A stretch of 64,000 bases of DNA from Providencia sneebia DSM 19967 (GTDB lineage: Bacteria > Pseudomonadota > Gammaproteobacteria > Enterobacterales > Enterobacteriaceae): contig NZ_CM001773.1 in NCBI RefSeq assembly GCF_000314895.2, forward strand, positions 1,109,006 to 1,173,005, in the 5' to 3' direction. A program made the position numbers and the translations under genes. Every line of letters starts with the position of its first letter. Positions within the stretch are counted from its first letter, which is position 1. The notes beneath the pieces were generated by a model. It worked only from the letters and a program-made list of their open reading frames with translations. It did no database searches and was not told the origin of the DNA. Below are positions 8,000 through 15,925 of the stretch, piece after piece.

Positions 8000-8870
8000 T
8001 ATTTGACCTTGTTAGATAAAGAATAGCAGTTTTTATGTGTGGTCTCTTTGTTTTTTGTTTCTTTTTGAATACAAACACCGAGAAATTCAGTACCATTTAA
8101 TATTGAGTCTGAAATGGGTAAATAGCTATAATAAATATCATACTTATTATTTGTATTACAATTTAAAGCATTACTATCTAATTTTTTTCAACTTTCGTTA
8201 TTATTTCTTCATTACTTAATGTACTGAAGTCATCTAGTAAATAAATGTTACAATTACCTGTGCTAAATATAAATCTACTATTTTCATTTTTTATTTTGTG
8301 GTGGGGGATAATAAAGGTAAAAATAAAAATAATAATTAAAGGTATTGAAAACATTATAATGGAAATGTTATTTTTTTCTATGAAAAATTTATAATGACCT
8401 GAATTTTTTCTATTAGTTATGGATGATTTCACATTGGGATTATCGGTATCATTTTTATTTTTTTCTTTGTCATCATGAGGCGCAAGTATGGAAAGACTCG
8501 CGTGTAACGTATCTAAATTATCTAAATTATTTTTCTCAGATATGGATGTTTCAATATGAGCAGTAAACTGAAAGCCTACTTTAGGTATGGTGATAATTCC
8601 CATAAAATTAGCATCTAAGTAGGTTAAAGATTTTCTTAGTTCACTAATATAGTTATTTAGGTTACTACCAGAGGCTGTAAACCCATATTCTACCCATACG
8701 GTTTTTAGCAGATATTCTCGGGTGAGCGGGACATTTTTATTTATGATCAGAGTCAATAGTAAACGAGATGCGGGCGCAGATAAGACAATAGTGTTTTCTA
8801 TATCATTCAACAGTGATAGAGTTCTATCCTCATTACTGAAGGTTATTTGATGATTAATAATATACTTCAT
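7999..8870 (-). pseudogene. ToxR/CadC-type membrane transcriptional regulator, frameshifted near the 3' end
   Basis: The N-terminal 105 residues form an OmpR-type winged helix (LSAPASRLLLTLI, then SGSNLNNYISELRKSL, IPKVGFQF). A Lys/Asn-rich linker and one membrane segment (residues 170-189) follow, and the protein ends in a periplasmic tail. As sequenced it stops after residue 230 (8178). The stop follows a run of seven A (plus-strand T run 8182-8188). One more A opens the frame through 7999, giving 290 residues and a Cys-rich periplasmic domain with a coding-like sequence (NALNCNTNNKYD, then GVCIQKETK and KNCYSL). Periplasmic cysteines are common in this family. The full frame ends as TAATG on the fidL-like start. 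It probably controls the flanking T3SS genes, as YqeI/MarT-like regulators do in related islands. Confidence 0.75.
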
Positions 8871-9194
8871 GTTAAATGGACTTATCTATTGTTTGCATTA
8901 TATCTGTAAGAGTATACTCGATTGTGTAGTAAAAAGCACGTATGTCAATAATCGAGCTAAGAGGAATCTAGGTTAATAACAGAACTGATAGTAATAACAA
9001 CTTGATGACTTGTTAAAACATGCGTAGATAACATCTACTAAGTTATAAACTTGTCTAAATTTTTTAGGTAATTAAATGTAGATTAGCACTGTCTATTAGA
9101 CTTTGATAGGTTTAATATTGTTCATAGCATAAAATTGCGTGTAAATTATTTTATCCTTATGATTCTTTTTTTTATGATATTGGAGCGAAAAAGA

Positions 9195-9548
9195 ATGAAA
9201 ATAGTAAAAATTATCGTTATCGCAACAATATTACTGGTTGGATGTACTACTAAAGATACATCGAAAAAAGATGGTGATTTTGAGTTTGTATATGAAGAAG
9301 CAAAAGAGTGTGTGGATGTTATATCTAATTTATTGAAAGGGAATAAGAAGCCTTATACATTAAGCTTTGCTTACTATGTTACTTCACACTCAATACCTGT
9401 GATTAATGGTAATTTTACACAAAGTGAGAAAAAAGCAATTCCTTACATTATCGTTCCATTGAAAGATAAAATTCAAGCCGGTGATGAATGGCGTTCATGC
9501 ATGCGGGAGAAAAAAGCACTTGTACCGAATATTCAATTCCCGGAATAA
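9195..9548 (+). CDS. Small lipoprotein, candidate T3SS pilotin
   Basis: I start at the ATG at 9195, with GGAGCG about 10 bases upstream, which gives 117 residues beginning with a clear lipoprotein signal peptide and lipobox LVGC (Cys17). The open frame could extend 20 codons upstream, but that would spoil the signal peptide. The mature part has two further Cys (EECVDV, SCMREK, possible disulfide) and no family I recognise. Secretin pilotins (InvH, MxiM) are small lipoproteins encoded near T3SS genes, so that role is a guess from context. The gene stands alone, divergent from the regulator. Confidence 0.5.
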   Translation: MKIVKIIVIATILLVGCTTKDTSKKDGDFEFVYEEAKECVDVISNLLKGNKKPYTLSFAYYVTSHSIPVINGNFTQSEKKAIPYIIVPLKDKIQAGDEWRSCMREKKALVPNIQFPE

Positions 9549-10360
9549 AAATTGTTATTAACTAAATGGTGGGCGACAGAAAGTGTCCACTGAGTGTATA
9601 TTATCATGGTTACTTCTTATTAATAGAATGTATATCCTTCTATTTTTAAGCGTATAGAGTATTTTTTCTGAAAAATTCATAATATTTCACGGGTATTCTA
9701 CTATTATATTAGGATGAATATAAAGTCATGATATGAATTTATCGTTATTAAAATAGTGTTAATGACGATAATGAAATAAAATATTAATATATAAACTTTA
9801 CTATATAAAAATATAAATCATCAAGTTATAAGTTATTTCTAGCGTGGTAAATATAATCTAATAATGAGTAATAAATTTCTATCATTAAATAGTGATACAA
9901 TATTTACTTTTATCGATGACTTTAAAGAATAGTCACAGTGTAAATCAATTTGAATAATTTAATAATTATTTTTAGCAACTAAGTGTGATAGTTTGGTATA
10001 AAAACACCCAAGACTATACTTAGTATGCATAGATCATTTTTTACTAATGAGTCAATTTTTTTAATCAATAGCTATTTTTGTAGATATATTTATTGCCATT
10101 TAACTGCACAAATAGAATGAAAGGATTTATGATTCATGAAAAATAAAGTGTGATTAGTTATCATTTTGATTAATAATGGTTATTTTGTATTTTATCAACG
10201 ATTGAAAAACATTGAATCTCTTTTTTTCACTGGTTATGAACAAAAAATAACGAATAATAAGCACCATATTGAGACGGTAAACAAAAATTATTCGTTTAAA
10301 TATTAAATTTATTATATTAGTAAATAGAAAATATATTATGAGGAAAATATAAATATAGGA
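9549..10360. other. 812-bp AT-rich stretch without a recognisable gene
   Basis: This stretch lies between the small lipoprotein gene and the first needle gene. I see no frame with a good ribosome site or conserved motif, no tRNA, and no long repeat. It is extremely AT-rich with many short A and T runs, as expected of an H-NS-bound regulatory region, and should hold the promoter of the right T3SS block. No single promoter could be picked out. Confidence 0.5.
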
Positions 10361-10660
10361 ATGACACCTTTTAGCCCTAAAAATGGCGGTGGTGAAGAGC
10401 CTGGAGGCGGTGGGAATAATACAACAGGTTTAAAAACGACGGATGTCGAAAGCACATTCAAAGGTTATATTAACAAAGCAGATGATGCTGTAAATACTTT
10501 TCTGGCAGCAAATACGGAGGATGGCGTATTATCATTATCCTCTTCGGGATCATTAGAGTTACAATGTTTGATGGCAGACCAAAGTATTTCAGCGCAAACA
10601 GCAACCGCAACACTAAAATCAATTAAAGATAGTATCTCTGCGGCAGCACGTAATATCTAG
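10361..10660 (+). CDS. sctF: T3SS needle-type protein, copy 1
   Basis: The 99-residue protein has a Gly-rich N-terminus (NGGGEEPGGGGNN) and then the same 77 residues as copy 2, apart from one change (Cys for Arg in LELQCLMADQ). The C-terminal half has the needle-subunit pattern: SLELQ, a helical turn, then TLKSIKDSISAAARNI, like the LELQ...LKTIKD...I end of EscF and SsaG. Needle subunits polymerise into the extracellular needle. The start is unsure: no well-spaced ribosome site precedes ATG 10361 (GAGG at 10340 is far, ATAGGA is adjacent). It may be a second subunit (rod-like or variant needle) or a non-functional copy. Confidence 0.65.
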   Translation: MTPFSPKNGGGEEPGGGGNNTTGLKTTDVESTFKGYINKADDAVNTFLAANTEDGVLSLSSSGSLELQCLMADQSISAQTATATLKSIKDSISAAARNI

Positions 10661-10665
10661 TAATT
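10427..10665 (+). repeat. Direct repeat, needle gene copy 1 part
   Basis: A 239-bp block identical to 10834-11072 except for two bases (AGC/AGT, silent; TGT/CGT, Cys/Arg). It covers most of the coding sequence and five bases past the stop. This is a recent duplication or gene conversion. Confidence 0.95.
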
Positions 10666-10782
10666 AAGTCATTAAAAATAGAATTATAAATAAGCTTATC
10701 AAATTAGTAGTAAGAATTTATTTTTTTATTTTAAATTTATTATCGTATAACCCAATTATCTAAATTATTTTATGGAGTAAAA

Positions 10783-11067
10783 ATGGACGTAGGCTTAAGA
10801 TCTTCTGGTGGTGACCAACCCAATACTACTACTGGTTTAAAAACGACGGATGTCGAAAGTACATTCAAAGGTTATATTAACAAAGCAGATGATGCTGTAA
10901 ATACTTTTCTGGCAGCAAATACGGAGGATGGCGTATTATCATTATCCTCTTCGGGATCATTAGAGTTACAACGTTTGATGGCAGACCAAAGTATTTCAGC
11001 GCAAACAGCAACCGCAACACTAAAATCAATTAAAGATAGTATCTCTGCGGCAGCACGTAATATCTAG
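10783..11067 (+). CDS. sctF: T3SS needle-type protein, copy 2
   Basis: The 94-residue protein has a well-placed GGAG 7 bases before its ATG and a short unique N-terminus (MDVGLRSSGGDQPNTTT). From there on it matches copy 1. The helix-loop-helix end (SLELQRLMADQ, TLKSIKDSISAAARNI) fits SctF needle proteins; at 94 residues it is a little longer than the usual 70-85 because of the N-terminal tail. Arg in LELQRL is likely the original state, which suggests copy 2 is the main needle gene. Confidence 0.7.
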   Translation: MDVGLRSSGGDQPNTTTGLKTTDVESTFKGYINKADDAVNTFLAANTEDGVLSLSSSGSLELQRLMADQSISAQTATATLKSIKDSISAAARNI

Positions 11068-11072
11068 TAATT
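10834..11072 (+). repeat. Direct repeat, needle gene copy 2 part
   Basis: Partner of the 239-bp block at 10427-10665, offset by 407 bp. The 5' ends of the two genes and the spacer between them are unrelated, so only the core of the gene is duplicated or has been homogenised. Confidence 0.95.
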
Positions 11073-11079
11073 GAAAGGT

Positions 11080-11133
11080 TAAGGCAGGAAATTCTTTATA
11101 ATTATTATTAATGAATAAGTATTGACTGCCTTA
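11080..11133 (+). terminator. Possible hairpin after the needle genes
   Basis: TAAGGCAG (11080-11087) can pair with CTGCCTTA (11126-11133) across a long AT-rich loop, followed by CTTTATAT. It could act as a partial terminator or 3' stabiliser that leaves needle mRNA more abundant than the downstream sct mRNA. The evidence is weak. Confidence 0.3.
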
Positions 11134-11171
11134 CTTTATATGAAATGTTATTTTATTAATAGAAAAAATCT

Positions 11172-11879
11172 ATGTTAAGTTTATTAAGCCCAGACAATGC
11201 ATATGTTGGTATCAATCTTGTTGTAATACTTTGCTTAGTTTTGTTAGCGGCTGTATTTTTTATTTGTTTTTCAGGATTTATTAAATATAGCATTGTCCTA
11301 AATATTTTAAAAAATGCAATGGGAACTCAACAAATTCCGCCAACTATCGTTGTTAATTTATTGGCAGGATTACTTGCTTTAAGCAGCATCTGGGTGTTTG
11401 TTTCTCCGGGGATAGAACGAATAAAACCTTATTTTTCTGATTCTAGTGAAAATTCAGAGTTAATAATTGATCCTATAGGTGGTATAGGTTTAGATAATAT
11501 TAATGGTGAACAACCATCAGAGGTAACATTATATCAATTAATTTCAAATATTGACCAATATTTTCCAGAATTATTAAAAGAAGCAGAAAGAAAAACAGAA
11601 GAGTTAGAGAGTTTATTTACATTACCGATTGACTTAAAAGGTGATGCTAATATTTTCAAGCCATTTCTTGGTGCAATAATTTTAGATTTATATAAAGGTT
11701 TTGAGCTAGGAATAAAGCTTTATATGATCTTTGTTAGTATTGATTTTTTGATTGCCGTAATATTAAGTGGTGTTGGTATGAGTATGTTATCACCAACAGT
11801 GATTTCAACACCAATTAAGCTGGCTGTTTTTTATTTTTCTGATGGATGGACAATATTGTTTAATACGTTGGGTGTATAA
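11172..11879 (+). CDS. sctR: SctR, T3SS export apparatus membrane protein
   Basis: The 235-residue protein has the SctR (SpaP, Spa24, YscR, FliP) layout: an N-terminal hydrophobic pair, a hydrophilic middle, and the conserved C-terminal half with VSIDFLIAVILSGVGMSM, LSPTVISTPIKL and FSDGWTIL. Five SctR subunits with four SctS and one SctT form the export channel. The hydrophilic loop around residues 85-150 is acidic. The stop overlaps the sctT start (TAATG at 11877-11881). sctS, normally next, is not here but about 4.6 kb downstream. Confidence 0.9.
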   Translation: MLSLLSPDNAYVGINLVVILCLVLLAAVFFICFSGFIKYSIVLNILKNAMGTQQIPPTIVVNLLAGLLALSSIWVFVSPGIERIKPYFSDSSENSELIIDPIGGIGLDNINGEQPSEVTLYQLISNIDQYFPELLKEAERKTEELESLFTLPIDLKGDANIFKPFLGAIILDLYKGFELGIKLYMIFVSIDFLIAVILSGVGMSMLSPTVISTPIKLAVFYFSDGWTILFNTLGV

Positions 11880-12577
11880 TGGAAGCGATTCTATACCCTA
11901 ATTGGATTATATTTGCTGCATTCTTTTTATTCTTTAAAATATATAATCCTACACGATTGTTTTTAGATAAAACATCGATAACCTCAATATCTATATTCTT
12001 AGCTATTTTATTTGAATACCAAGGTCATCAACCTAATTCAGAAATTGTATGGATAGTAAGTGTTATTGGATATGCTTGTTTAGTCTCTGTGCCTTATTGG
12101 GTAGGCAGTATGTTAGGAAGCATACTTCAACAACTTTTACTTTTAAATGAACAATCCGTGCAAGATAAACGTTTTACCGAGGAGTCAGAAGCTTTAGCAC
12201 GTATTAGTGGTCTGTTTTTTATTATGTATGCACTTGAAGATGGTACTTTATTTTTACCATTAATAAAGCTTATTAATGGTGAATTGATAGTCGGTGTGGA
12301 AAGTATCAATGCTAGTTATTTTAAACAGTTATATTTTATTATTTCAGAGTATATGAAAATGGCTGCATTAGTTTCTAGTAAATATATTATAGCTATTATC
12401 GCTATCTCTATTTGTGTGGCAATGGTAGATCTGTTTTTCAAAAAAGCATCACTATCATCTTTTGTATCTTCAAGTTTAAAAGCAATACTATTAATGATTT
12501 TATTAAACACTTGGTTTTTTAGTGACCAGTTTTATTTATTCCAGAAAATGACTGAGGGTGTACTATTATGGAAATAA
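11879..12577 (+). CDS. sctT: SctT, T3SS export apparatus membrane protein
   Basis: The 232-residue hydrophobic protein has about six membrane segments. A conserved segment starts VSVPYWVGSMLGSI, and the central LNEQSVQDKRFTEESEALARISGLFF resembles the TGP...PL...L region of SctT (SpaR, Spa29, YscT, FliR). Position directly after sctR supports the call. It is somewhat short for the family (usually 250-263). It overlaps the next small gene by 10 bases. Confidence 0.8.
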   Translation: MEAILYPNWIIFAAFFLFFKIYNPTRLFLDKTSITSISIFLAILFEYQGHQPNSEIVWIVSVIGYACLVSVPYWVGSMLGSILQQLLLLNEQSVQDKRFTEESEALARISGLFFIMYALEDGTLFLPLIKLINGELIVGVESINASYFKQLYFIISEYMKMAALVSSKYIIAIIAISICVAMVDLFFKKASLSSFVSSSLKAILLMILLNTWFFSDQFYLFQKMTEGVLLWK

Positions 12578-12825
12578 AAGATATCTCTTTAAATGTGGAA
12601 ACTCCGTTAACTAACGACGAGCCTAATTTTCATAAAATTTTATCAGAAATGAAAAATTCTAACTTAGAGAGTGAAGAAATCGAAAATAATGAAAATGATG
12701 ATGATGAAAAACTAACGGAAGAAGAGATTGTCGATATTATCACAGAAGCAACAATAACAAATCAAACAATATCAATGTTAAAACGACATGAAGAAGCAAT
12801 GAAGGAACTTTTAGATGACGAATAA
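12568..12825 (+). CDS. Small acidic protein of unknown role between sctT and sctC
   Basis: This 85-residue, very acidic protein (a run of Asp/Glu at residues 37-54) has a C-terminal helix TISMLKRHEEAMKELLDDE. It overlaps sctT by 10 bases and sctC by 11, so it is surely translated with them. No signal peptide or membrane segment. I do not recognise a family. Inner rod (SctI), small chaperone or sorting-platform adapter are possible by size and place, but no motif decides between them. Confidence 0.55.
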   Translation: MEIKDISLNVETPLTNDEPNFHKILSEMKNSNLESEEIENNENDDDEKLTEEEIVDIITEATITNQTISMLKRHEEAMKELLDDE

Positions 12826-14305
12826 GCTAAGTATATTTTTATTCTCTATATTATTTTTTATGTGGAGTATGATCGCGAATGCTCAAATTGTTTTAAAAAA
12901 AGATGATATGACTCTACAAGAAGCGCTTATTTCCATAGCTAAAGAAGAACAATTAAAATTAATTGATAAACTTGAAGATAAGTTAGCTAAACAAAATCTG
13001 AGTCAAGTATTAAGCGGAGATGCCATTGATATTTTAAATGAATTATCAGAGGTTTATGATTTTGAATGGCATATTTATGGCGGAATAATGAGTGTACAAT
13101 CAGGCCAACCATTTATTAATTATACCTTTAGACCTAAGAATATTTTGCCAGGTTTATTATTAGCAGAATTAGAAGATGCGATTCAAAAAAGTGGTACGAT
13201 TAAAATGCAACTTATTGAGCGCGGAAATTCATTAATTTTTTCAGGTCCACGTAGTTTTATTAATGATGCAATCTCATATTCCAATATGGTTGATAGTAAT
13301 GAGTTTCTACAAAATGGCAATGATATTGAAATAACAAGGATTGAATTTAATTATCTTTCAGTTTCAGATAGACAAATAAATACATTTGATGGTACTGCCA
13401 ATTTTCCTGGAGCGGCATCATTAATTTCTGGTGCACTATCCAATATGGGGCAGTTCGAAAATACTGCTGATACCGAAGTGATGGAAAAGGCTTATAAAGT
13501 TAAATTAAATGATAGCTCTAAACAAAAACTAGAAGAGGAAGAAAAGACATCAAAAGTTCAAATGTTGCCAGGAACAAATGCTTTATTAGTTAGTGGAACA
13601 CCAAGTGAAATAGAGTTAGCGAAACGTATTGCAACAATGATTGATGTCAAAGGCCAGCAGCTAATGTTTTCATTGAAAGTTTATGATGTTGCTGTTGATC
13701 ATACAGAAAGTTTTGGTGCAGATAGCTCGATGTTAAATAGTTCTGTTGGTCTGTATGATATTTTATCGAAACCTTTTTCTGCTACGACAGATTTTATTAA
13801 AAGTTTTCAGGCAATGTATCGTAATGGTACTGCAAAAAGTATTTATTCTACTAATTTATTAATATTAGAAAATCATCAAGGTAATTTTGGTAGGAAAGAT
13901 ACAGTAACCGTTAATTTAGTTTCCAGTAGAGAAATAGAAAGCTTAAAAATAGAAGCAGATAATAGCTTATATGTTACAGGAAGAATTCTTCCGGATGGTA
14001 GTGTACATGCGAAATTAGAATACGTTGAAGAACATTTTGATGATAATGACAACGATGATAATCATAGTAGTAATATAGTTCAGCCACCAAAAGTTACTTC
14101 TCAATCATTGTCATCAGAAGCTTATATAAAGCCACATCAGACAATTGTTTTAGGGGGCTTTGATAATACTGTAATTCAATCTTCTGAAACAGGGGTACCA
14201 GTTTTATCAAGTATTCCATTTATTGGTGAGGCATTTAAAAGTAGTACTGATACAAAATATAAATATAAACGTTATATTGCAGTCTCTTTTGAGGTTATTG
14301 ATTAA
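12815..14305 (+). CDS. sctC: SctC secretin, T3SS outer-membrane ring
   Basis: The 496-residue protein has a Sec signal peptide (cleavage after ANA, residue 23), N0/N1-type periplasmic domains (TLQEALISIAKEEQL, then VQMLPGTNALLVSGTPSEIELAKRI) and the secretin domain with the conserved end TGVPVLSSIPFIGEAFKSS. Secretins (InvG, MxiD, EscC, YscC) form the outer-membrane gate of about 15 subunits. It is short for the family (usually 510-600), with an acidic Asp/Asn insert near residue 410 and no long pilotin-binding tail. Start: ATG overlapping the small acidic gene. The stop overlaps the sctN start as TAATG. Confidence 0.9.
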   Translation: MTNKLSIFLFSILFFMWSMIANAQIVLKKDDMTLQEALISIAKEEQLKLIDKLEDKLAKQNLSQVLSGDAIDILNELSEVYDFEWHIYGGIMSVQSGQPFINYTFRPKNILPGLLLAELEDAIQKSGTIKMQLIERGNSLIFSGPRSFINDAISYSNMVDSNEFLQNGNDIEITRIEFNYLSVSDRQINTFDGTANFPGAASLISGALSNMGQFENTADTEVMEKAYKVKLNDSSKQKLEEEEKTSKVQMLPGTNALLVSGTPSEIELAKRIATMIDVKGQQLMFSLKVYDVAVDHTESFGADSSMLNSSVGLYDILSKPFSATTDFIKSFQAMYRNGTAKSIYSTNLLILENHQGNFGRKDTVTVNLVSSREIESLKIEADNSLYVTGRILPDGSVHAKLEYVEEHFDDNDNDDNHSSNIVQPPKVTSQSLSSEAYIKPHQTIVLGGFDNTVIQSSETGVPVLSSIPFIGEAFKSSTDTKYKYKRYIAVSFEVID

Positions 14306-15567
14306 TGTTAGAGCGTTTTTATAAAGTAAAGGAATCTTATCAAGATTTGGTGGTATGCCATGTCGATATTGATACTTTTGTTGGCCAAGAATGTATGATC
14401 CATGCTGTTGGTGAAGAGCGTATTCGTGGCGAAATTATGAAAATTGAAGGGCATCGTGTTGAAATTAAATTATTACAACCCGGTACTATTCAGCGTAATG
14501 CTAAAGTTGAAATTACACCTCGTCGTTTCTGTTTTCCAATGAATGAAGAGGCTTTAATAGGCAAAGTTATTAACTGTTACGGTGAAAGCCTTTATGGCGA
14601 TCACTATATTGTGGATACGTTAGAATATACTGATTTGCCAATTTGTATTGAACCTATACCTTTAAAAGAGCGTGCACCAATTGAGGATGTATTTCCGACT
14701 AAATTAAAAATTATTGATGGGCTTTTTACTATTGGTGAAGGGCAACGTATTGGTTTATTTGCTCCAGCAGGCGCGGGAAAAACAACAACAGTTTCTATTA
14801 TGGCGAATGCTATGGATGCAGATGTTGTTATTTTTGCCATGATTGGAGAGCGTGCTCGTGAAGTTGTTGAGTTTTTAGAAGGTGAAATTGGTCCGGAAGT
14901 TATTCAAAAGGCAATTACAATCGTATCAACATCTGAGGCTAATCCGCTTGAGAAAGTTCGTTCAGGATTAGTCTCTGTTTCTATCGCTCGTTATTTTATG
15001 GAACAGGGTAAAAAAGTTGTTCTCTATTTTGATTCATTAACACGATTTGGGCGAGCGCAAGCGATGTTAGATGGCACACCGATTCAAGGCGGTATTCCAA
15101 TTGGCGTTTCATTAGCTTTATCGCGGTTAGTTGAGAGCTGTGGTAATTCTGTTCGGGGTTCTGTGACAGGTATTTTTACCGTTCTAATTGAAACTGATAT
15201 TGATAGTGACCCAATTGCCCATGAAGTAAAATCATTGATAGATGGTCATTTAGTTTATTCAACAATGATTGCATCAACAGGCCGATATCCTGCAATTGAT
15301 GTATTAAAAAGCAAGAGCCGATTACAGAATAAAATTCAAGAAAAACGCTATGTTCAAATGTCAGAAAAAATTAAAGATATGGTATATCGCTATTTTGATG
15401 TTGAGCTATTAATTCGAGTTGGTGAGTATGAAAAAGGGAATGATTTGCTTACGGATAAAGCAATTGAACTTTATCCAAAAATTATGGAATTTTTAAAGCA
15501 AGGTTTTGATGGGGTAGAGTATGAAGAAACCCTCGAAAATATGGAAAGAATTTTGTCAGATTATTAG
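14305..15567 (+). CDS. sctN: SctN, T3SS ATPase
   Basis: The 420-residue protein is the hexameric ATPase (InvC, Spa47, YscN; FliI) that strips chaperones and helps unfold substrates at the base of the apparatus. Walker A is PAGAGKTT (residues 154-161), Walker B VVLYFDSLTRF (238-248), and the family blocks IGERAREV and PIQGGIPIG-type region follow, with the C-terminal SSTGRYPAID-like block. Usual Walker A in this family is GxPGVGKS/T; the Ala and Thr variants here still fit GxxxxGK[ST]. The length is slightly short (usually 430-440), mostly at the N-terminus. The 3' end overlaps the sctO-like start by 47 bases. Confidence 0.95.
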   Translation: MLERFYKVKESYQDLVVCHVDIDTFVGQECMIHAVGEERIRGEIMKIEGHRVEIKLLQPGTIQRNAKVEITPRRFCFPMNEEALIGKVINCYGESLYGDHYIVDTLEYTDLPICIEPIPLKERAPIEDVFPTKLKIIDGLFTIGEGQRIGLFAPAGAGKTTTVSIMANAMDADVVIFAMIGERAREVVEFLEGEIGPEVIQKAITIVSTSEANPLEKVRSGLVSVSIARYFMEQGKKVVLYFDSLTRFGRAQAMLDGTPIQGGIPIGVSLALSRLVESCGNSVRGSVTGIFTVLIETDIDSDPIAHEVKSLIDGHLVYSTMIASTGRYPAIDVLKSKSRLQNKIQEKRYVQMSEKIKDMVYRYFDVELLIRVGEYEKGNDLLTDKAIELYPKIMEFLKQGFDGVEYEETLENMERILSDY

Positions 15568-15909
15568 TATTGTTGATATTGGTATTGGGAAGCAACAACG
15601 TAAATTAATTAGATTAAATAAGCAAAAAAAAGTTTAGTTAATGATTTAATAGAATTTTCAGATGAAATAGAGAATCAACAGAATATATTAATAAACTTAT
15701 CTGTAAATAAAGAGCCTGATGCAATAAAGCTATATTTTAAACGAAGAGATAATTTAAAGTCAGCGATTGACTCATTACTCTTTGATGCATCATTGGTACA
15801 ACGAGAGCTGAGTGATTTAATTGTTGAAATAAAAGAAACGGAAGCAGAGAAATTACGACTAGAAAAAAGAAAAGATATTTTAAATGAACTAAAAAAAGAA
15901 ATTATTTAA
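15521..15909 (+). pseudogene. sctO: sctO-like ATPase stalk gene, frameshifted at an A8 run
   Basis: An ATG at 15521, inside the end of sctN, opens a 38-codon frame that stops at 15637 just after a run of eight A (15624-15631). One extra A gives an uninterrupted frame to 15909, a protein of about 129 residues that is almost wholly coiled coil (KRRDNLKSAIDSLLFDAS, then LSDLIVEIKETEAEKLRLEK). Size, coiled coil and position after the ATPase fit SctO (InvI, Spa13, YscO; FliJ), the central stalk. Shigella spa13, the counterpart, is known to need transcriptional slippage at an A run to be made, so this may be a real recoding site. Sequencing error or decay are alternatives. Confidence 0.7.
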
Positions 15910-15925
15910 AGGAACATAATGTGAA

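Noticed and set aside
8037..8219. Plus-strand frame of 60 codons
   Set aside because: It is antisense to the frame-shifted end of the ToxR-like regulator, is Tyr/Phe-rich and has no ribosome site.
10165..10310. Possible small frame before the needle genes
   Set aside because: About 45 codons open, but without a start codon with a ribosome site and without any recognisable motif.
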